Origin: Acidobacteriota bacterium
GTDB taxonomy: Bacteria; Acidobacteriota; Terriglobia; Terriglobales; SCQP01
Length of the DNA stretch: 48,123 nt
Direction: 5' to 3'
Assembly (NCBI GenBank): GCA_027451805.1
Contig: DAIDIF010000053.1
Location: forward strand, 1-48,123
Below, in pieces: positions 32,088 through 40,220 of the stretch (positions are counted from its first letter, which is position 1; each line of letters opens with the position of its first letter). A program made the position numbers and the translations under genes. Under the pieces are notes generated by a model. It had not been told where the DNA came from and did no database searches. It worked only from the letters and a program-made list of their open reading frames with translations.

Positions 32088-34256
32088 ATGGAATTGCAAT
32101 ACGCCAGCGTGGCTTTGTGCGCTATGGCCCTGCCGCTCTTTGCCTATGTGCAACTGAGCCGGCGCGACGCGCGGCTGCAGGGCTGGGTGGGCTTTTGGAC
32201 GGCGTTGCTGGCGCAGTCGGCGCTGCTGGCGGCGGATCCGGCGCCGGGTTCGTGGCTGCTGCGCATCGCCGGCGTGTGCGGCGTGGCCGCGGCGGCGATG
32301 CTGCTGTTCAGCGCCCGGCGCCTGCTCACCGAAGCCCGGCCGCTGGCGCTCGACCGTCGCTGGCGCTATGTCTTCTGGAGCCTGACGGCGCTGGCCCTGG
32401 GGCTGACGCTGGCGCCCGCGCCTTGGTCGGCCGGGGCGGCGTGGGCGCTGGGCGCACTGCTGGCGGCGGCGGTGGCGCTGTTCTGGATGCTGGGCCCCTG
32501 GCCCCACCGCCTGCTGGCGCTCGCCACCGCGCTCTGGGGCGCGGCGTTGCTGCCGCACTATCCCCTGCCGCTGCCGGCCGTGGTGCTGGCGCCGCTGTGC
32601 TTCTCCTGGGCCATGCTCTGGCTCATCTGCCACCGCGCCGCCGCGCCTTCCCTCACCGCGCCCGCGCCCGAGCAGTTGCAGCTCTTCCGCCAGTCTGTGC
32701 GCCGTAGCCGCGAGTTCGAGATTCTGACCCATATCGGCACCGCGCTCAGCGCCTCCCTCGACGCCGACGGCTTGCTGCAGACCATCCACACCCAACTGCA
32801 GAAGTTGATGGACGTGCGCAGCTTCTACGTCGCCTTCCAGGATTTGGAGCAGGATGAGATCCGGTTCGCCTTCGAGGTCGAGGACGGCGTTCGCGTGCCG
32901 CCGCGGAGCCGTGCCCGCACCAACGCCCTCACCGAACACATCATCGCCACCGGCCGGCCGCTGCTGATCTCGCGCGACGTCACCGGCTATGTCGTGCAGC
33001 ATGGCCTGGCGCTGAGCGGCAAACCCGCCCGCAATTGGATGGGCGTGCCGGTGATGCTGCAGGGCCAGCCTTGCGGCGTGATCGCGGTGCAGAGCAGCGA
33101 CCGCGACGACGCCTACGACACCGAGCATCTGCATGTGCTCGAGATCCTCGCCAGCCAGGCGGGCGTGGCGCTCGATAACGCCCGGCTGTTCGCCGAAGTG
33201 CAGCGCGACGCCGGCCAGAAGACCTTCCTCAACCACATCGCCCGCCTCACCATCTCCACCCTCTCGCCTCCGGAGATGCTGGCCAATGTGGTGGCCGAAA
33301 GTGCGCGCGCCTTCCATTACGACCACATCGCGGTGGTGCTCCTGCGCCCGGCCTCGGACCACGATGATCACCCCGAACTCGAGGTGGCCGCGGCCGCCGG
33401 CGCCCACCCCGGCGTGTTGGTGGCGCGCCGCCGCCTGCCGCTGGGCGAAGGGCTGGCCGGGCGCGCCGCCGAAACCGGCGAGCTGCAGCAGGCGGCGACT
33501 CCCGGCAATCGCGAGTGGGCCGCCTGCGCCGAGGCGCGCTCCGGGTTGGCGCTGCCCATCCGTTACGCCGGCCAGACGCTGGGCGTGCTGCACTTGGAGA
33601 GCCACGCCCCGAACGGCTTCCCCGCCGACCAGGTGCTGGTGCTGCAGACCCTCACCGACCAGATCGCGGTGGCGCTCAACCACGCCAACCTGTTCCAGCA
33701 GCTCCAGCATCAGGCCATCACCGATAGCCTCACCAGCCTGAAGACCCGCCGCTTCTTCATGGAGGCGCTGCAGGCGGAGTGGCGCCGGGCGCGCGCCGCC
33801 AGCCTGGAGGGCGGCGAGTCGGGCTTTGCCATCGTGCTGGTGGATCTCAACGATTTCAAGCCCCTCAACGACCGCTACGGCCACCTCGAGGGCGACCGCA
33901 TCCTGGTGCGCGTCGCCCGCCTGCTCGAACAGAAGAGCCGCGCCAGCAGCGTGGTGGCGCGCTACGGCGGCGACGAGTTCATCATCCTCGTGCCCGCTTG
34001 CCAGCCCGAGATTGCGCGCCTCCTGCCGCAGCGGATGCAGGCGGCGCTGGATGAGGATCCGGTGCTGGTGCAGCGCGGCGTGCGCGGCAGCTTCGGGCTG
34101 GCGGTGTACCCCGACGCCGGCGCCTCGCCGGAAGATCTGCTGCACGCCGCCGACGCCGCTATGTACCGCGCCAAGCAGGCCGACCAGCGCCGCCAGGCGG
34201 CCGACGAGTCTCCCGACTACGGCCGCGCGCCGGAGCGGGCGGTATTGCCGCAGTAA
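32088..34256 (+). CDS. Membrane-anchored GAF-GAF-GGDEF diguanylate cyclase
   Basis: A 722-residue protein. Residues 1-185 hold about 6-7 membrane spans. Two GAF-like sensory domains follow (about 210-370 and 385-550), then a GGDEF domain from about 555 to 700. The active-site motif is GGDEF (627-631), preceded by the expected DLNDFKPLNDRYGHLEGD. It should make cyclic di-GMP. The usual I-site RxxD ahead of GGDEF reads RASS, so product inhibition may be lost. No EAL or HD-GYP domain follows. An orphan histidine kinase is the next gene, 119 bp downstream. Confidence 0.93.
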   Translation: MELQYASVALCAMALPLFAYVQLSRRDARLQGWVGFWTALLAQSALLAADPAPGSWLLRIAGVCGVAAAAMLLFSARRLLTEARPLALDRRWRYVFWSLTALALGLTLAPAPWSAGAAWALGALLAAAVALFWMLGPWPHRLLALATALWGAALLPHYPLPLPAVVLAPLCFSWAMLWLICHRAAAPSLTAPAPEQLQLFRQSVRRSREFEILTHIGTALSASLDADGLLQTIHTQLQKLMDVRSFYVAFQDLEQDEIRFAFEVEDGVRVPPRSRARTNALTEHIIATGRPLLISRDVTGYVVQHGLALSGKPARNWMGVPVMLQGQPCGVIAVQSSDRDDAYDTEHLHVLEILASQAGVALDNARLFAEVQRDAGQKTFLNHIARLTISTLSPPEMLANVVAESARAFHYDHIAVVLLRPASDHDDHPELEVAAAAGAHPGVLVARRRLPLGEGLAGRAAETGELQQAATPGNREWAACAEARSGLALPIRYAGQTLGVLHLESHAPNGFPADQVLVLQTLTDQIAVALNHANLFQQLQHQAITDSLTSLKTRRFFMEALQAEWRRARAASLEGGESGFAIVLVDLNDFKPLNDRYGHLEGDRILVRVARLLEQKSRASSVVARYGGDEFIILVPACQPEIARLLPQRMQAALDEDPVLVQRGVRGSFGLAVYPDAGASPEDLLHAADAAMYRAKQADQRRQAADESPDYGRAPERAVLPQ

Positions 34257-34277
34257 ACCGATTCGGACGCGGCGATC

Positions 34278-34306
34278 TTGCGTCGCCTCCCGTCTGGTTG
34301 TATGGT
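34278..34306 (+). promoter_or_regulatory. Candidate promoter of the histidine kinase gene
   Basis: TTGCGT (34278-34283) and TATGGT (34301-34306) are 17 bp apart. They precede a roughly 60-nt leader that ends in an AAGGAA ribosome-binding site before ATG 34376. Confidence 0.4.
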
Positions 34307-34375
34307 CAGTAGGCTTTGGGTAGCACCCCGCTTGCCCCCGCAGTGTAGTAGCAGTGCAGCGCAAGGAAGCGTGCC

Positions 34376-36700
34376 ATGGCGCCGGTGTACCCCGGGCAGT
34401 ATGCGGAGGCAAGAGAGCGGATTTGGCGGCGATGCGCGCGCATCGCCGCCGCTGCTACCGGTGTGGCCGCGCTCGGCGCGCTGGCGCACGGCGCCGCGCC
34501 CGCCAATGCCGACCCCGTGGTGGCGGCCGCCGCCGCCATTCTGCTGCTCGCTCCCGCTCGCGGCGCCCGCCGGCGCTGGGCGCGGGGGTTGGGCTGGGCC
34601 GCCGCCGCCGCCCTGGCCGCCGCCGCGCTCACCTTCTGGGTGCCGGCGTTGGCTCATGCCAGCCTGCGCCCGCCGGTCGCTTCCGCCGCCGTCTGCTTCC
34701 TGCTGCTCGGCGTCTCCTTGCTGCTGAAACCGCGCTGGCCCGCCTGGGCCGCCAGTGCCGACATCCTGGTCGCCTTTGTCGGCCTGGTCACGATGCTGCT
34801 CTATGCCTTTAGTCCCTACGCGGTGCGGCAGCGGCTCACCGTGACGCCCATGATGCCGCTGCCGCTGGCCGCCGCCGTCTTCGTCCTGGCCGGCGCCTGG
34901 ATGGCCTCCCAGCCCCGCCTGCGCCCGGTGAGTTTCTTCCTCGAAACCGGCTCCGCCGGCGCGGTCATGCGCCGCCTGCTGCCGCTCACGCTCCTGGGCC
35001 CGGTGCTGCTCGCCGCGCTCGCGGCGCTGCGCTTTCACGACTACGACTTCGCCGCCCGGGTGGCGCAGATGGCGGTCGTCGCCGGCACCGTGTTTTTCGG
35101 CGCCGCCCTGTTCTGGTACATCGCCCGCCTGCTCGATCGCCGCGATGCGCTCGCGCGCGCCGCCGATGTCGAGCTGCGCGCTTCCGAAGAACGCTACCGC
35201 CTGCTGTTCGAGAACAACCCGCAGCCGATGTGGATCTTCGACAGCGCCACGCTCCGCTTCCTGGCGGTCAATGCCAGCGCGCTGGCGAAGTTCGGCTATG
35301 CCCGCGCCGAGTTCCTGCGCATGACCATCCTCGATGTCCGCCCGCCGGAGGAGGCCGAGGCCGTCCGCCGCGTGGTGGCGGCCGGCGCCGACGGCTGCGG
35401 CCGCATCTGGCCCTACTCCACCAAGGACGGTCGCTTGCTGCTGGCCAAGGTGTTCGTCCACCCCACCGAATGGCGCGGCCACGCCGCACGGCTGACCATG
35501 ATGGAGGACGTCACCGAGCACCTCGCGGCGGAAACCCGGGTGCAGACCCTGCTGGAGTCCACCACCGAGGGCATCCTGGCCACCGATGGCCAGGGCCGCT
35601 GCATCTGGTGCAACCCCGCCGCCGTGCAGTTGCTCGGTCTCCCCTCCGTCGAGGAGTTGCTGGGCAGGAACACCCATGCGCTGGCGCATCACACCCGCGC
35701 CGACGGCAGCCCATACCCGGAAGCCGAGTGCGAGATGGTGCTCGCCACCCGCGCCGGCCGCACCGGCAGCGGCGACGAGGACCTGCTTTGGCGCGCCGAC
35801 GGCACCAGCTTCTACGCCGACTGGCGCAGCGCGCCGCTGCGCGGCCACTCCAGTGCGGGCGCGGCGGTGATTACCTTCCGCGATGTCACCGAGCGCCGCA
35901 ATCTGCGGCGGCAGTTCCAGCAGGCGCAGAAGATGGAGGCGGTGGGACGCCTGGCCGCCGGCATCGCGCACGACTTCAACAACTTGCTCACCGTCATCAA
36001 CGGCTACACCGAGCTGCTGCTCTCGCGCCCGGAGGGGGCGGGCGGGGAGGAGGCGCGGGCGCGCGTGGCCGGCATCCGCAAGGCGGGCGAGCGCGCCGCT
36101 GGACTGACCCGGCAGTTGCTGGCGTTCAGCCGCCAGCAGGCGATGGAGCCGAGGGTGCTCGATCTCAACGCCGTGGTGGCGGAGTTGGAGCCGCTGCTCC
36201 GCCGCATGGTGGGCGAGGACGTGGAGATCGCCGCCACCCTCGCCCGCGACCTGGGCGCAGTCCGTGCCGATCCCGGCCAGCTCGGCCAGGTGCTGATGAA
36301 CTTGGCGGTCAACGCCCGCGACGCCATGCCCAACGGCGGCACGCTGACCATCGCCACCGCCAACGTTGCGCTCGATGCCCGCGCCGTCGCCGACCTTCCC
36401 GGCCTCGCGCCCGGCGACTACGTCGCCCTGGCGGTCACCGACACCGGCGCCGGCATGGATGCCGCCACGCTCAGCCACATCTTCGAGCCCTTCTTCACCA
36501 CCAAACCGGTGGGGCAGGGCACCGGGTTGGGCTTGGCCACCGTGTTCGGCATCGCCCAGCAGAGCGGGGGCGCGGTCGCGGTGCAGAGCGAGCTCGGCCG
36601 CGGCACCACCATGCAGGTCTTCCTGCCCCGGCTGGCCCCGCCCGTCGCGATCGCGGACGGCTGCCCGGACACTCCGCGCGGCAACCGGACGACGCCCTGA
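34376..36700 (+). CDS. Membrane sensor histidine kinase with two PAS domains
   Basis: A 774-residue protein. Residues 20-260 are a multi-span membrane region. Two PAS domains follow: about 262-385 (YRLLFENNPQPMWIFDSATL) and about 388-510 (LESTTEGILATDGQGRCIW). The HisKA box GIAHDFNNLL gives phospho-acceptor H532. The HATPase has the N box NLAVNARDAMPNGGTL, DTGAGM and GTGLGLATVFG. There is no receiver domain and no response regulator gene in the window, so it is an orphan. A good ribosome-binding site precedes ATG 34376. Confidence 0.93.
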   Translation: MAPVYPGQYAEARERIWRRCARIAAAATGVAALGALAHGAAPANADPVVAAAAAILLLAPARGARRRWARGLGWAAAAALAAAALTFWVPALAHASLRPPVASAAVCFLLLGVSLLLKPRWPAWAASADILVAFVGLVTMLLYAFSPYAVRQRLTVTPMMPLPLAAAVFVLAGAWMASQPRLRPVSFFLETGSAGAVMRRLLPLTLLGPVLLAALAALRFHDYDFAARVAQMAVVAGTVFFGAALFWYIARLLDRRDALARAADVELRASEERYRLLFENNPQPMWIFDSATLRFLAVNASALAKFGYARAEFLRMTILDVRPPEEAEAVRRVVAAGADGCGRIWPYSTKDGRLLLAKVFVHPTEWRGHAARLTMMEDVTEHLAAETRVQTLLESTTEGILATDGQGRCIWCNPAAVQLLGLPSVEELLGRNTHALAHHTRADGSPYPEAECEMVLATRAGRTGSGDEDLLWRADGTSFYADWRSAPLRGHSSAGAAVITFRDVTERRNLRRQFQQAQKMEAVGRLAAGIAHDFNNLLTVINGYTELLLSRPEGAGGEEARARVAGIRKAGERAAGLTRQLLAFSRQQAMEPRVLDLNAVVAELEPLLRRMVGEDVEIAATLARDLGAVRADPGQLGQVLMNLAVNARDAMPNGGTLTIATANVALDARAVADLPGLAPGDYVALAVTDTGAGMDAATLSHIFEPFFTTKPVGQGTGLGLATVFGIAQQSGGAVAVQSELGRGTTMQVFLPRLAPPVAIADGCPDTPRGNRTTP

Positions 36701-36713
36701 GCGCCGGCCTGCC

Positions 36714-36753
36714 CGCGCGGCGCAGCCGCGCTGGGGCCCGCGCCTGTCAATGT
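36714..36753 (+). repeat. Intergenic hairpin repeat, copy B
   Basis: A 31-bp segment identical to copy A, followed by two variable bases and TCAATGT. The hairpin GCGCGGC-GCA-GCCGCGC is intact. It begins 14 bp after the histidine kinase stop and precedes hemH. Confidence 0.75.
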
Positions 36754-36782
36754 CGCCCAGGTGCGCGCTGCGCCTAAGCACG

Positions 36783-36788
36783 TACAAT
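36783..36788 (+). promoter_or_regulatory. Candidate -10 of hemH (leaderless)
   Basis: TACAAT ends 6 nt before ATG 36795, with no Shine-Dalgarno. This fits the leaderless pattern. Confidence 0.4.
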
Positions 36789-36794
36789 TTCAGT

Positions 36795-37790
36795 ATGGAC
36801 TTTGATGCCGTGCTGCTGGTGTCGTTCGGCGGGCCCGAGCGGCGCGAGGACGTGCTGCCCTTCCTCGACCAGGTGCTGCGCGGCAAGCATGTCCCGGAGG
36901 CCCGCAAGCTGGAGGTGGCCGAGCATTATTACCGCTGCGGCGGCCGCAGCCCCATCGCCCCCGCCACCCGCGCCATGGTGGCCGCGCTCGAGCGCGCGCT
37001 GGCCGCCGCCGGCCCCGGCCTGCCCGTCTACCAGGGCAATCGCAACTGGCATCCGCTCCTGCCCGAGGCGCTCGAGCGCATGCGCCGCGACGGCCGCCGG
37101 CGCGCGCTGGCGCTGGTCACGTCGGCCTTCGGCTCTTATTCCGGATGCCGTCAGTACCAGGAAGACATTGACCGCGCCCGTGCCGAAGTGGGCCCCGGCG
37201 CCCCCGAGGTGGAGAAACTTCCGCCCTTCGGCCTGCGGCCCGAGTTCGCCGCCATCTGGACGGAGCGGGTCCGCGCGGCGCTGGCGGAGGTGGAAAACCC
37301 GCGCCTGATCTTCACCGCTCACAGCATCCCGGTGAGCATGGCCCAAACCAGTCCCTACCAGCGCCAACTCCAGGCCGTCTGCGCGCGCGTGGCCGAGGCG
37401 GCGGGGGCGGCCAGCTTCCGGCTGGCCTACCAGAGCCGCAGCGGCCCCCCCGCGCAGCCCTGGCTCGAGCCCGGCCTGGAAGCCGTGCTGGCCGAGGAGG
37501 CCCGCGCCGGCGCGCGCAGCGTCGTGGTCGCGCCCATCGGCTTTCTGTCCGACCACATGGAAGTGGTGTACGACCTCGATCAGGAGGCGCGGGCGCAGGC
37601 GCAGGCGCTCGGCTTGGGTTGGGCGCGCGTCGCCACCCCCGGCGATCATCCCCGCTTTGCCGCGCTCTTGCGCGCGCTGGTGGCCGAGCGCGCCGCCGGC
37701 CCGCCGCCGCCCACCGCGCTCGCCTGCGCCGCCGGCTGCTGCCTCGCCGCCGCCGGCTCCCCTTCCCAGCGCGCCTCGCGCCGAGCCTGA
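36795..37790 (+). CDS. hemH: Ferrochelatase (protoporphyrin or coproporphyrin type)
   Basis: A 331-residue ferrochelatase that inserts Fe2+ into a porphyrin at the end of haem synthesis. The catalytic His is H176 in TAHSIP and the conserved acidic residue is E256 in GFLSDHMEVVYDLD. VLLVSFGGPE and YQGNRNWHP are N-terminal family motifs. The frame is open far upstream, but ATG 36795 fits the family start. The C-terminus has clustered cysteines (C311, C315, C316), as in bacterial ferrochelatases with an iron-sulfur cluster. Whether it acts on proto- or coproporphyrin is not decided by what I can see. Confidence 0.93.
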   Translation: MDFDAVLLVSFGGPERREDVLPFLDQVLRGKHVPEARKLEVAEHYYRCGGRSPIAPATRAMVAALERALAAAGPGLPVYQGNRNWHPLLPEALERMRRDGRRRALALVTSAFGSYSGCRQYQEDIDRARAEVGPGAPEVEKLPPFGLRPEFAAIWTERVRAALAEVENPRLIFTAHSIPVSMAQTSPYQRQLQAVCARVAEAAGAASFRLAYQSRSGPPAQPWLEPGLEAVLAEEARAGARSVVVAPIGFLSDHMEVVYDLDQEARAQAQALGLGWARVATPGDHPRFAALLRALVAERAAGPPPPTALACAAGCCLAAAGSPSQRASRRA

Positions 37791-37816
37791 TCCTCCCGGC
37801 TCCGCACGCCCAATGC

Positions 37817-37822
37817 TATCCT
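37817..37822 (+). promoter_or_regulatory. Candidate extended -10 of thrC (leaderless)
   Basis: TATCCT preceded by TGC ends 7 nt before the GTG start of thrC, again without a Shine-Dalgarno. Confidence 0.38.
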
Positions 37823-37829
37823 GCCCAAC

Positions 37830-38996
37830 GTGACCTACGTGACCGATCTGCAGTGCAGCCTTTGCGCGGAGCGTGTGCCCGCCGATCGGCCGCAAACCGT
37901 CTGTCCCCAGTGCAGCGGATCGCTGGTCGTGCGCTACGACCTGGCGGCGGTGGGCCGGGCGCTGAACCCCCGCATCCTGGGCGCGCGCACCGAGCCCGAG
38001 CGCTCCATGTGGAAGTACCGCGAGTTGTTGCCCTCCGATGCGCCCGTCACCTTGGGCGAAGGCCAGACGCCGTTGTTGCCCGCACGGCGGCTGGGCGCGG
38101 CCCTGGGCGGCGAGCGCCTCTACGTCAAGGACGAGGGCCTGAACCCTACCGGCAGCTTCAAGGCGCGCGGCTTGGGCTGCGCCGTCACCATGCTCAAGCA
38201 GTTCGGCGTGCGCAAGGTTGCCATCCCCACCGCCGGCAACGCCGGTAGCGCGCTCGCCGCCTACGCCGCCGAGGCGAACATGGAGGCGCACATCTTCGCT
38301 CCCCGTGATGTGCCTCGCGGCAACCTCGCCGAGTACAACTTCTACGGCGCACGCGTGACCCTGGTGGACGGCCTGATCGGCGATTGCGCCAAGCTGGTCC
38401 AGGCGGGGCGCGAGCGCGAGGGCTGGTTCGACGTCAGCACCTTGAAGGAGCCCTACCGCGTCGAAGGCAAAAAGACCATGGGCCTCGAGGTGGTGGAGCA
38501 GCTCGGTTGGCGCGTGCCCGACGTGATCTTTTATCCCACCGGCGGCGGCGTCGGCTTGATCGGCATGTGGAAGGCGTTCGAGGAAATGGAGCAACTCGGC
38601 TGGATCGGCTCCGCCCGCCCGCGCATGGTGGCGGTCCAGGCCGAGGGTTGCGCCCCCGTGGCGCGCGCCTTCGCCGCCCACGCCCAGACCATGGAGCCGT
38701 TCCCCAACGCCGCCACCATGGCCGCCGGCCTGCGTGTCCCCAAGCCCTACGCCGATCGCGTCATCCTGCAGATTCTGTACGCCAGCCGCGGCACCGCGGT
38801 GACCGTGAGCGACCTCGAGATCCAGGCCGCCGTCCGCGACTTGGCCAGCCTGCAAGGCATCTTCGCCGCGCCCGAGGGCGCCGCGGCGGTGGCGGCGGCG
38901 CGCAAGCTCTACGCCAACGGCTGGCTTCGCCCCGAGGAAACCGTCGTGCTGTACAACACCGGCGGTGGCCTCAAATATCTCGACGTCCTCGGCTAA
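37830..38996 (+). CDS. thrC: Threonine synthase
   Basis: A 388-residue fold-type II PLP enzyme converting O-phosphohomoserine to threonine. An N-terminal zinc-ribbon-like module has C9, C12, C25 and C28. The PLP lysine is K111 in NPTGSFKARG. PTAGNAGSALAAYAA and YPTGGGVGLIGMW are the other family motifs. The start is GTG 37830. A strong hairpin terminator lies 14 bp after the stop. Confidence 0.95.
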   Translation: MTYVTDLQCSLCAERVPADRPQTVCPQCSGSLVVRYDLAAVGRALNPRILGARTEPERSMWKYRELLPSDAPVTLGEGQTPLLPARRLGAALGGERLYVKDEGLNPTGSFKARGLGCAVTMLKQFGVRKVAIPTAGNAGSALAAYAAEANMEAHIFAPRDVPRGNLAEYNFYGARVTLVDGLIGDCAKLVQAGREREGWFDVSTLKEPYRVEGKKTMGLEVVEQLGWRVPDVIFYPTGGGVGLIGMWKAFEEMEQLGWIGSARPRMVAVQAEGCAPVARAFAAHAQTMEPFPNAATMAAGLRVPKPYADRVILQILYASRGTAVTVSDLEIQAAVRDLASLQGIFAAPEGAAAVAAARKLYANGWLRPEETVVLYNTGGGLKYLDVLG

Positions 38997-39010
38997 GCCA
39001 CGCGCTCAAC

Positions 39011-39046
39011 GGCAAAAGGGCGGGCCTTGCCGGCCCGCCCTTTGCC
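39011..39046. terminator. Bidirectional intrinsic terminator
   Basis: The left arm 39011-39026 pairs with the right arm 39032-39046 over 15 bp with one bulged A and a 5-nt loop TTGCC. GGGCGGGCC and GGCCCGCCC form the core, with A- and T-rich outer ends (CAAAA, TTTG). It lies between the convergent thrC and RRM genes and would serve both. Confidence 0.88.
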
Positions 39047-39064
39047 ACTTGCCGATGCGGTTGC

Positions 39065-39415
39065 TTACCAGCGCTGTTCGCGCCCGCCGCGTCCGCCGCC
39101 CCCGCCGTAACCGCCGCGACCGCCGCCGCCCCCGCCACCCGGGCCGCGTCCGCCGCCGCCCACCCGTTCGGGCCGGGGCCGCGCCACATTGACGTTCAAC
39201 GTGCGCCCGTCAATCTCGCTGCCGTTGAGCGCCGCGATGGCGTTATCGCCTTCCTGGTCGTTGTTCATCTCGACAAAGCCGAAGCCGCGCGAACGTCCCG
39301 TGTCACGATCGGTCATGACGCTGACCCGGCTGACGGTTCCATACGCCTCAAAGGCCGAGCGCAGATCCCCTTCTGTCGTCTGGAACGACAGGTTGCCAAC
39401 AAAAATATTTTTCAA
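39065..39415 (-). CDS. RRM-type RNA-binding protein with Gly-rich tail
   Basis: A 116-residue RNA-binding protein. RNP2 is IFVGNLSF (residues 4-11) and RNP1 is RGFGFVEM (43-50). The tail from about residue 85 is Gly/Arg-rich. It resembles cyanobacterial Rbp and other bacterial cold-inducible RRM proteins. The start is TTG 39413-39415, preceded on its strand by AAGGA; this gives the usual LKNIFVGNL beginning. The frame stays open upstream but that part looks non-coding. It is likely an RNA chaperone. Confidence 0.92.
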   Translation of the reverse strand: MKNIFVGNLSFQTTEGDLRSAFEAYGTVSRVSVMTDRDTGRSRGFGFVEMNNDQEGDNAIAALNGSEIDGRTLNVNVARPRPERVGGGGRGPGGGGGGGRGGYGGGGGRGGREQRW

Positions 39416-39501
39416 GGGAGCAAATCCTTCTGAACAGAGAGCTATTTGCCTTGGCTGTCTTTGGCGAATAGGCGGGTCGGGACAGGTTTGTACCGCACGG
39501 T

Positions 39502-39538
39502 CTACAGGCATCGAGCAGACGAGCAAACGCACCTGTAG
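39502..39538 (-). promoter_or_regulatory. Inverted repeat overlapping the RRM-gene promoter
   Basis: CTACAGG (39502-39508) and CCTGTAG (39532-39538) form a perfect 7-bp inverted repeat with a 23-bp spacer. One arm overlaps the -10. Between the arms a short direct repeat, GAGCAGAC/GAGCAAAC, is visible. It could be an operator or a DNA-looping site. Confidence 0.45.
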
Positions 39539-39565
39539 CATAGCACAAAAATGACCCTATGTCGC
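39537..39565 (-). promoter_or_regulatory. Promoter of the RRM gene
   Basis: On the minus strand GCGACA (39560-39565) and TATGCT (39537-39542) are 17 bp apart, and TGC precedes the -10. Predicted transcription starts near 39530, leaving a leader of about 115 nt before the TTG start. A long leader is common for cold-induced RNA-binding proteins. Confidence 0.55.
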
Positions 39566-39576
39566 CGCCGTCAGCT

Positions 39577-39876
39577 CTATCCGGCGGAGGTCGCTGCTGA
39601 GGGTGGATTTAGCGCATCTTTCAGATCCGGACTGAGCACAAAGTGCACCGAATTGCGGGGGGCAATATGGATGCGCCCCCCCGTGCGTGGGTCCCGACCG
39701 GTGCGTGCCCGGCGCGCCACCGGCCGAAAGGTTCCAAATCCAGCAAGAGTTACGCGCCGGCCGTTTGCCAACTCGCCCGCGATGGCAGCCAACCCGGCGC
39801 TTAAGGCACGCTCGGCCGCCACTCGCGGTACTCCGCTGGCGGCGGCCATTGCTTGAGCAACGTCACTCCGATTCAT
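39577..39876 (-). CDS. HU-family DNA-binding protein
   Basis: A 99-residue HU/IHF-type nucleoid protein. MNRSDVAQAMAAASGVPR is the N-terminal dimerisation helix region, ANGRRVTLAGFGTF is the family core, and GRDPRTGGRIHI is the DNA-binding arm. The frame is open upstream, but ATG 39876 with GGAGGG 10 nt ahead is the best start. It is the only nucleoid-type gene here. Which member (HU or IHF-like) cannot be said. Confidence 0.92.
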   Translation of the reverse strand: MNRSDVAQAMAAASGVPRVAAERALSAGLAAIAGELANGRRVTLAGFGTFRPVARRARTGRDPRTGGRIHIAPRNSVHFVLSPDLKDALNPPSAATSAG

Positions 39877-39912
39877 CGTTCTATTGCCCTCCACAGGGGT
39901 AAATCTGAGCGG

Positions 39913-39941
39913 TTTATAGCAAAATATGAAGCAGCATGCAA
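39913..39941 (-). promoter_or_regulatory. Promoter of the HU gene
   Basis: On the minus strand TTGCAT (39936-39941) and TATAAA (39913-39918) are 17 bp apart, and TGC precedes the -10 (extended). The leader is about 30 nt and contains the ribosome-binding site. The -35 lies at the start of a divergent upstream reading frame. Confidence 0.55.
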
Positions 39942-39998
39942 TTGCCTGACCCAGCCGAGGCACTCCTGCCTGCGGAGCCTGGCCCACGGGAGGGCGGC

Positions 39999-40220
39999 AT
40001 GCCGCAGCGGCTGTGGCTGCGTGCCCTGGTCCTGGTCGCCGGCATCGAAGTCGGACTGTTGCTGCTGACTCTGCCGTGGACGCAGTTTTGGGATCGCGGC
40101 ACCATCTGGCTGCCCTGGATCTCCTTCTGGCGCAGCCCCTACGTTCGCGGGGCGGTCAGCGGCTTGGGAATAGTCAACTTGTGGGCGGCGGCAAGCGAAA
40201 TCACGCGCTTTCGGTTCTAG
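39999..40220 (+). CDS. Small membrane protein of unknown function
   Basis: A 73-residue protein. An in-frame ATG at 39936 also exists, but ATG 39999 has a strong GGGAGGG ribosome-binding site and gives a clean start. MPQRLWLRALVLVAGIEVGLLLLTL is a membrane span; a second hydrophobic stretch, GAVSGLGIVNLWAAASEI, is near the C-terminus. I do not recognise it. The last 40 bp overlap the thiE start. Confidence 0.6.
   Translation: MPQRLWLRALVLVAGIEVGLLLLTLPWTQFWDRGTIWLPWISFWRSPYVRGAVSGLGIVNLWAAASEITRFRF

Noticed and set aside
36366-36794. N-terminal extension of hemH
   Set aside because: It lies over the histidine kinase in another frame and across repeat copy B; ATG 36795 matches the family start.
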